Positions 6,347 through 10,180 of a DNA stretch of 10,180 bases are shown here, piece after piece. The notes beneath the pieces are model-generated. The model had not been told where the DNA came from and made no database searches. It was given only the letters and a program-made list of their open reading frames with translations. The stretch lies in the NCBI GenBank assembly GCA_938029995.1, contig CALHGI010000192.1:1-10180 (forward strand), read 5' to 3'. Both the position numbers and the translations under genes were made by a program. Positions within the stretch are counted from its first letter, which is position 1. Each line of letters opens with the position of its first letter. The DNA is from an uncultured cyanobacterium. Lineage in GTDB: Bacteria > Cyanobacteriota > Cyanobacteriia > Phormidesmidales > Phormidesmidaceae.

Positions 6347-6629
6347 GTTAGTTAACTTGCTACTGAAGGAAATCAGTGACGCTTCACGAACTGTCAATGA
6401 AGTCAGGTGGAGACATTCGAACAGTCGGCTACAACATAATCAGCCACCTTAGACGCCAATAGAACGCCAGTAGACAGATGCACGTAACAACGCCAGCTGG
6501 GCAGGTATAAGTTTTTGCTTATGCCCCACCTCAGTAAGTAGTTATGGGTAATGTTAACATCTATTAACTTGTCGCGAACCATTGGCCCCCTGAGGTGTGT
6601 TCCTTTCAAGTGTTGCTGTGTTGCCCCCT

Positions 6630-7829
6630 ATGACCACCGTTTATCAAAAACCGGTTGCTTCCAAATTAGAGAAGTTGCCACCATTACCGTCGCGTCCACC
6701 CTGGCAATTACTCGCCGTACTCATGGTGGCAGGCTGCTTATCAAGTGCAGCTGGAGCTGTGGTTGCCCCCGTTTTCCCGGATATTGTGGAGCAGTTTGGT
6801 TTGAGCAGCCGTTGGGCTGGGGTGTTGGTGAGTACCCACACCTTGACTACGGCCTTGGCTAGTCTTGTGTTTGGGCTGCTGGCTAGTCGGTTAGGTAGCG
6901 TTCGAATTTTGATCGCTGGTCTGGTGGGCTATGGAATTTTTGGCAGTCTTGGGGCAATGGCCCATGGCTTCTGGGGGATTCTACTATCGCGGGCTTTGGT
7001 GGGTGTGGCCAGCGGCGGTATTGGTGCTGGCAGCATTGGTATTTTGAGTAACCTCTATGATGGTGAGGCCCGCACCAGGATGATGGGCTATGCCACCAGT
7101 GCCCTGGCGACGGCGACGGTGATTTTTCCGATTTTGGGTGGTTGGCTGGGGCTATACCATTGGCGTTGGGCGTTTGTGCTCTATGGTTTAGGTTTGCCAG
7201 CGGCGTTGGCCGGGCTATGGATTTTGCCGAAGGGGCGGCGGCGTAAGGCGAGCGGCATTCCTCAAACCGAGGGGATTGGTGACATTCTGAAGCAAGGTCA
7301 GGTATTGCTGATTTTGTTGGCATTGGCGACGGCTTCGGCGATTTTCTATGTGGTCGTGGTGTATGCGCCCCTGTATTTGAAAGAGGCGATTGATGCGTCA
7401 TCGTTGCTGAATGGATTTGTGTTGGCGGCGCGCTCGGTGGGAGCGGCGGTCATTGCGGCGGTGGGAGCGGCTAAGGTGTCGAAACGTCTCGGGTCGGGGG
7501 GTGCGATCGCAGCCGGTTTTATGCTGATGGCAGTTTCCCTGGCCACCATCCCCAATGTTCTATCGCCCCCAATGATGCTGTTGGCCGGTCTGCTGTTTGG
7601 TTTGGGCTTTGGCCTGGTGATGCCTAACTTTTACAGTGCCCTGGCCGATTTATCCCCAGACTCCCAGCGTTCTGGGGTGTTAGCCATTGGCACTGGTTGT
7701 GCCTCCCTAGGGCAATTTATCTCCCCTTTTATTTTTGGCCCCGTGTGGGCCAGTGTGGGCACGGATGTATTTTTCCTGGCCGCTGTGATTGCTGCTGCCG
7801 TAGGCTTGCTCAACTGGCTACGTCGTTAA
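6630..7829 (+). CDS. Major facilitator superfamily (MFS) transporter, DHA1/YNFM-like
   Basis: Inner-membrane secondary transporter of 399 residues, the usual size for 12 membrane helices. Seen: a short polar N-terminus, a first helix from about W25 to P50, the loop-2/3 signature GLLASRLGSVR (82-92, MFS motif A), R121 and a glycine-rich helix 4 (124-139), FPILGGWLG (166-174) followed by WRWAF (178-182) as in motif C, a basic central loop KGRRRK (201-206), and a second half with GLLFGLGFGLVMP (320-332). The ATG at 6630 is chosen because it gives a typical N-terminus; an in-frame GTG at 6597 would add 11 residues, and the GAGGT before it is too close to serve it. It is first of a three-gene plus-strand unit, with the next gene 13 bases on. 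Substrate unknown; drug or metabolite efflux is typical. A link to the divergent lipid locus is possible but unproven. Confidence 0.88.
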   Translation: MTTVYQKPVASKLEKLPPLPSRPPWQLLAVLMVAGCLSSAAGAVVAPVFPDIVEQFGLSSRWAGVLVSTHTLTTALASLVFGLLASRLGSVRILIAGLVGYGIFGSLGAMAHGFWGILLSRALVGVASGGIGAGSIGILSNLYDGEARTRMMGYATSALATATVIFPILGGWLGLYHWRWAFVLYGLGLPAALAGLWILPKGRRRKASGIPQTEGIGDILKQGQVLLILLALATASAIFYVVVVYAPLYLKEAIDASSLLNGFVLAARSVGAAVIAAVGAAKVSKRLGSGGAIAAGFMLMAVSLATIPNVLSPPMMLLAGLLFGLGFGLVMPNFYSALADLSPDSQRSGVLAIGTGCASLGQFISPFIFGPVWASVGTDVFFLAAVIAAAVGLLNWLRR

Positions 7830-7842
7830 GACCGACCGTTTC

Positions 7843-8325
7843 ATGATTCTTAAACAGTCACTGCTAAAATTTCTCAAAATCGGAGCCATCCCCCTGTTGC
7901 TGACTACGGTGGCACTGCGGCAGATCGCCTTGGTTCATTTTGCTGGGCTGAGTCCTTGGCATGGCGGTGGTTTTGGGATGTTTGCCTCGATTGATCGCGA
8001 TGAGCGTCGGGTGGTGACTACCCAGCTAGTTGACTGCGCCCAGACTTGGGACTTTGTGCTACCCAAGATTATGGCGGATTCCCCTGGTGTCATTAGGGAT
8101 GAGACCTATACCCATGTCAGCACCTTTCCCACTGAGTTCGAGCTTCGTCGCCTAGGGCAGGGGCTGCTCTCAGGGGAGACTGAAAATCCCATTGCTGAAC
8201 TCTATGGGACAAATCGCGACAAAAGCTGTGATTCAGAATTGCGGCTTCAGTCTTGGCGACTGGTCTATGACGGTGATTCCATTGCCTATGAGCCGATTGC
8301 TGAGCCGGTTGAGGTGCAGCCATGA
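7843..8325 (+). CDS. Membrane-anchored protein of unknown function, partner of the following membrane protein
   Basis: Product of 160 residues that I do not recognise as a named family. Seen: a short basic N-terminus, one hydrophobic segment at about 12-34 that looks like an uncleaved anchor, then a small soluble domain beginning with SPWHGGGFGMFASIDRD (37-53) and holding two cysteines (C65, C129). By the anchor's orientation (positive residues before it) the soluble part should lie outside the cytoplasm. It starts 13 bases after the MFS gene, and its stop overlaps the start of the next gene (ATGA), so the two are probably translated together. I recall similar small GGGFGMF-type proteins next to HTTM-like membrane proteins in other bacteria; that is memory, not a search. 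Function unknown. Confidence 0.75.
   Translation: MILKQSLLKFLKIGAIPLLLTTVALRQIALVHFAGLSPWHGGGFGMFASIDRDERRVVTTQLVDCAQTWDFVLPKIMADSPGVIRDETYTHVSTFPTEFELRRLGQGLLSGETENPIAELYGTNRDKSCDSELRLQSWRLVYDGDSIAYEPIAEPVEVQP
8311..8316 (+). promoter_or_regulatory. Ribosome binding site inside the upstream gene, fixing the start at 8322
   Basis: GAGGTG lies five bases before the ATG at 8322, within the last codons of the 160-residue gene. It supports translational coupling through the ATGA overlap. A second ATG follows at once at 8325. Confidence 0.55.
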
Positions 8326-9215
8326 TGCCTCTAATCAAGCAGTGGAATGCTTGGCTGACGAATTTGATGCAGCCGCCCATATACCTATTGGTGCTGCGGC
8401 TGACGACGATTTTGCTATTGCTCCATGGGATTGACCATTGGGTCTGGACCATGTTGCCAGAGAAGGTTTTGGCCTTAGCCATGCTGGTGTACTCGCCGTT
8501 GATTCGTAACCGCTGGTCCTGGTTAGGGATGAGTCTATGCCTGGTGGTGAATAATCTGTGGCATTGGTCCAGGCTGGTGAATCATGAATATCTTTATACC
8601 TATTGGGTGTTGGTCTGTGCGATCGCAGTTTGGAGCCGCACGCCGAAACAGGTGCTGCGCTGGAATGCCCGCTGGCTCATAGGCCTCTGTTTTCTATTTG
8701 CCACCCTATGGAAGTTTTTAGGTGGCGAATATTTAGACGGTTCGTTTTTGCATCTAACGTTTTTGCTAGACAGTCGTTTGGCCATGGGGGCGGTGCTGTT
8801 TGGGGGGCTGGATCTGGCCACCTTGGCTGACAACCGTCAGATTTTTGAAACGATGCAGGCATCAGCGGCTGTGTTAGACCCACAGCAATTGGCAACGACT
8901 CCTCGCATGGCAGTGGCTAGTGTCGTGCTGTCCTACTGGACCATTTTGATTGAAGGATTGGTATCCGCGAGCTTTTTGCTACCTATCCGCTGGCTTTATC
9001 AAAAACGTGACTGGTTACTGTTTCTCTTTGTGCTGACAACCTACACGGTGATTCCAGTGTTGGGGTTTGGTGCGTTGCTAATGGTGATGGGCTTCATCCA
9101 ATCCAAGAGTAATTCCGTAGCTCGTTTATACCTTGGATTACTCATATCTATGCCCCTGTGGATGCCATTACCCCAGGGATTATTTTGGGTTATTCAGAAT
9201 ATTATTTTGGGATAG
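8322..9215 (+). CDS. Polytopic membrane protein, distantly HTTM-like
   Basis: Protein of 297 residues with about eight hydrophobic segments (roughly 19-36, 46-61, 66-80, 92-105, 116-132, 198-220, 229-258 as two, and 268-290). Seen: LWKFLGGEYLDGSFLH (129-144), resembling the KxxxxxWLDG region of HTTM (horizontally transferred transmembrane, gamma-carboxylase-like) proteins, and YWTILIEGLVSASFLLP (205-221), like their EWxLP-type helix. A cytoplasmic or periplasmic loop spans about 150-197. HTTM proteins as a group are related to the membrane part of vitamin-K-dependent carboxylase, but most have no known reaction, and no catalytic residues can be assigned here. Co-translation with the preceding anchored protein suggests a two-component membrane complex. 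Membrane protein certain, HTTM kinship tentative; DoxX-like is another possibility. Confidence 0.8.
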   Translation: MMPLIKQWNAWLTNLMQPPIYLLVLRLTTILLLLHGIDHWVWTMLPEKVLALAMLVYSPLIRNRWSWLGMSLCLVVNNLWHWSRLVNHEYLYTYWVLVCAIAVWSRTPKQVLRWNARWLIGLCFLFATLWKFLGGEYLDGSFLHLTFLLDSRLAMGAVLFGGLDLATLADNRQIFETMQASAAVLDPQQLATTPRMAVASVVLSYWTILIEGLVSASFLLPIRWLYQKRDWLLFLFVLTTYTVIPVLGFGALLMVMGFIQSKSNSVARLYLGLLISMPLWMPLPQGLFWVIQNIILG

Positions 9216-9244
9216 AAACCAAACAGGTGAAGCGTTAAACGATA

Positions 9245-9261
9245 TCAAGAGTCACTCTTGA
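9245..9261. repeat. Perfect 8-base inverted repeat downstream of the HTTM-like gene
   Basis: TCAAGAGT-C-ACTCTTGA is a perfect palindrome 29 bases after the HTTM-like stop. No T-run follows on the plus strand, and the one-base centre is too tight for a hairpin without opening the inner pairs. It may protect the mRNA end or bind a protein. A second small repeat, AGCGT-TG-ACGCT (9290-9301), follows. Confidence 0.4.
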
Positions 9262-9315
9262 CCCTTCATCAGGACTCATCCCAATTTTTAGCGTTGACGC
9301 TGCACTAGGTCTATT

Positions 9316-9344
9316 CGTTATCTAACGGTTTTGACTGTTTTTTT
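9316..9344 (+). terminator. Possible weak terminator of the MFS/HTTM-like unit
   Basis: CGTTA (9316-9320) and TAACG (9323-9327) can form a short stem, then a T-rich stretch ends in seven T (9338-9344). The stem is short and the T-run lies 10 bases away, so it is a poor match to a rho-independent terminator. It is nevertheless the best candidate in the convergent spacer 9216-9390. Confidence 0.3.
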
Positions 9345-9390
9345 GAACCTTAGTTTGAGACTTAATCAGTAATCCTCTACGGTCCCACTC

Positions 9391-10180
9391 TTAGCCAACT
9401 TGTGTGTTCGGGGATTCTTGCAATAACCATAAACCGCTGTAGGTCATGCCCGAATCATCGGGGCGGATCAGCAGAAAATGTAGACCTTTTGCCGTCGCCT
9501 TACGCTGTTCAAAGGCATTGGCCGCACCGCGCACATCGGGGTCTTCAAAGGTGGTCAGCACAAATCGGTCAACTAGCCCCGCTTCCAAAATTAGTCCGTC
9601 GGGCTGACCCGCGATGTACTTTAAAAACGCAGGCCGCTCCGACTGTAACCACTGGGCTAGGCCCATGGCCCGTCGTCCGCCATCAATGACCACCCCCGGA
9701 ATTAGCACCGTGCTCGAAAGACCAATTTCCAGCGGTAGCAAATCCTTGGGGACTGAGCGCACCGGAATGGATTCGTATTGAAACCGGAGTAAATCAGCAT
9801 TGGACAACCCCGCAAACCGCCAGGTTTCACCCCAGAGATTATCGGGCAGCGGTATGGGGGTGGACCGCTCAATGGCTAATGGAGAGTAGGGTTCCCCTGT
9901 GTAGGTTTTCAGATTGGGATACCAAGCTGTCCGCTGTCGTAACCACTGCTTGAGGGTGGCCAGGTCCCGCTTGGGCACCACGGGAATATCCAATTCTCGG
10001 CAGGCCACCTCCGCTAGGGTCTGGGTCTGGGGGCGGAATACCTGCAGTTCGTTGGGACGATAGCCTGATCGATGGATGGCCTGCTTTAGCTGATGCCGTA
10101 GCCACATGGCGTCAGCCTCGGGCTGGGGGCAGGTTTCTGCATAGCTGAAGTCCATGTCAGGGGTACACAGCAATAATTCC
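9391..10180 (-). CDS. Tab2/Atab2-family RNA-binding protein, N-terminus cut by window edge
   Basis: The reading frame stays open to the right edge. The last visible codons give ELLLC, which matches the WELL(I/V)C strand near the start of this family, so probably about 20-30 residues are missing and the internal TTG/ATG codons are not the start. Visible features: a helical segment after ETCPQPEADAMWL, the RPQTQTLAEVAC region followed by a VVPKRDLATLKQWL helix, and a C-terminal half with VLIPGVVIDGGRRAMGLAQWL and EAGLVDRFVLTTF, ending in LHFLLIRPDDSG with GLWLLQES. Family knowledge: Chlamydomonas Tab2 is needed for psaB mRNA translation and Arabidopsis Atab2 for photosystem I and II translation; cyanobacterial homologues are poorly studied. 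It converges on the membrane-protein unit and looks unrelated to the lipid locus. Its presence is the strongest sign of a cyanobacterium. Confidence 0.85.
   Translation of the reverse strand, partial: ELLLCTPDMDFSYAETCPQPEADAMWLRHQLKQAIHRSGYRPNELQVFRPQTQTLAEVACRELDIPVVPKRDLATLKQWLRQRTAWYPNLKTYTGEPYSPLAIERSTPIPLPDNLWGETWRFAGLSNADLLRFQYESIPVRSVPKDLLPLEIGLSSTVLIPGVVIDGGRRAMGLAQWLQSERPAFLKYIAGQPDGLILEAGLVDRFVLTTFEDPDVRGAANAFEQRKATAKGLHFLLIRPDDSGMTYSGLWLLQESPNTQVG

Larger units (their letters stand above)
6202..6629. other. Divergent non-coding spacer between the Rieske gene and the MFS gene
   Basis: I see no convincing gene in these 428 bases. They must hold promoters for both directions. A -10-like TATAAG (6506-6511) on the plus strand has no good -35. 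A bulged stem, GGGC/ATAAG with CTTAT/GCCC (6499-6526), overlaps it. ATGTTAACAT (6551-6560) is a perfect 10-base palindrome near the MFS start. Two further inverted repeats nearer the Rieske gene are listed separately. Confidence 0.5.

Noticed and set aside
6319..6440. tRNA-like start (GCGGGTGT followed by TAGTGGTAG, with a TTCGAA further on)
   Set aside because: It recalls a glycine tRNA 5' half, but there is no anticodon stem, no matching 3' acceptor strand and the spacing to the TTCGAA is wrong. Coincidence or at most a decayed remnant.
6883..7401. 172-codon minus-strand ORF antisense to the MFS gene
   Set aside because: Proline/serine/histidine-rich translation typical of the reverse of a GC-rich membrane-protein gene; no motif.
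8117..8482. 121-codon minus-strand ORF across the junction of the two membrane-protein genes
   Set aside because: Overlaps two well-supported plus-strand genes, with no domain signal.
9245..9261. TCAAGAGT-C-ACTCTTGA as the terminator of the membrane-protein unit
   Set aside because: No T-run follows and the one-base centre makes a poor hairpin; reported only as an inverted repeat.

Overview
The window looks like a cyanobacterial chromosome. The right edge carries a Tab2/Atab2-type protein, a family limited to oxygenic phototrophs. Four copies of the octamer GCGATCGC (HIP1, typical of cyanobacteria) lie at 458, 2395, 7503 and 8619. Shine-Dalgarno sequences are absent from most starts, which is also common in this phylum. 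There is no transposase, integrase, CRISPR array or recognisable RNA gene.

Left and centre (59-6201) read as a lipid-biosynthesis locus. On the minus strand, in transcription order, are a Rieske non-haem iron oxygenase, a PLP-dependent alpha-oxoamine synthase of serine-palmitoyltransferase type, a long GNAT-fold acyltransferase, and (beyond an opposite-strand gene) an NAD(P)-dependent epimerase/dehydrogenase-type SDR. A membrane fatty-acid-desaturase-family protein lies on the plus strand between the last two. The trio oxoamine synthase + GNAT acyltransferase + SDR matches the three steps described for bacterial ceramide synthesis in Caulobacter (Spt, bCerS, CerR): condensation of an amino acid with an acyl thioester, N-acylation of the keto-base, then reduction of the 3-oxo group. 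The desaturase and the Rieske enzyme would then be tailoring enzymes. I infer a putative cyanobacterial ceramide (or ceramide-like aminolipid) cluster. The product is not proven by sequence, and no acyl carrier protein or acyl-ACP ligase is present in the window.

The 428-base divergent gap (6202-6629) separates that locus from a plus-strand three-gene unit: an MFS transporter, a 160-residue membrane-anchored protein of unknown function, and a polytopic membrane protein distantly resembling HTTM proteins. The last two overlap by ATGA. The unit converges on the Tab2-like gene (cut by the right edge) across a 175-base spacer with hairpins.

Control elements that can be argued from sequence are: a rho-independent terminator placed over the convergent stop codons of the desaturase and the acyltransferase; palindromes in the divergent SDR/desaturase promoter region; palindromes in the synthase-acyltransferase gap; and two further inverted repeats upstream of the Rieske gene.
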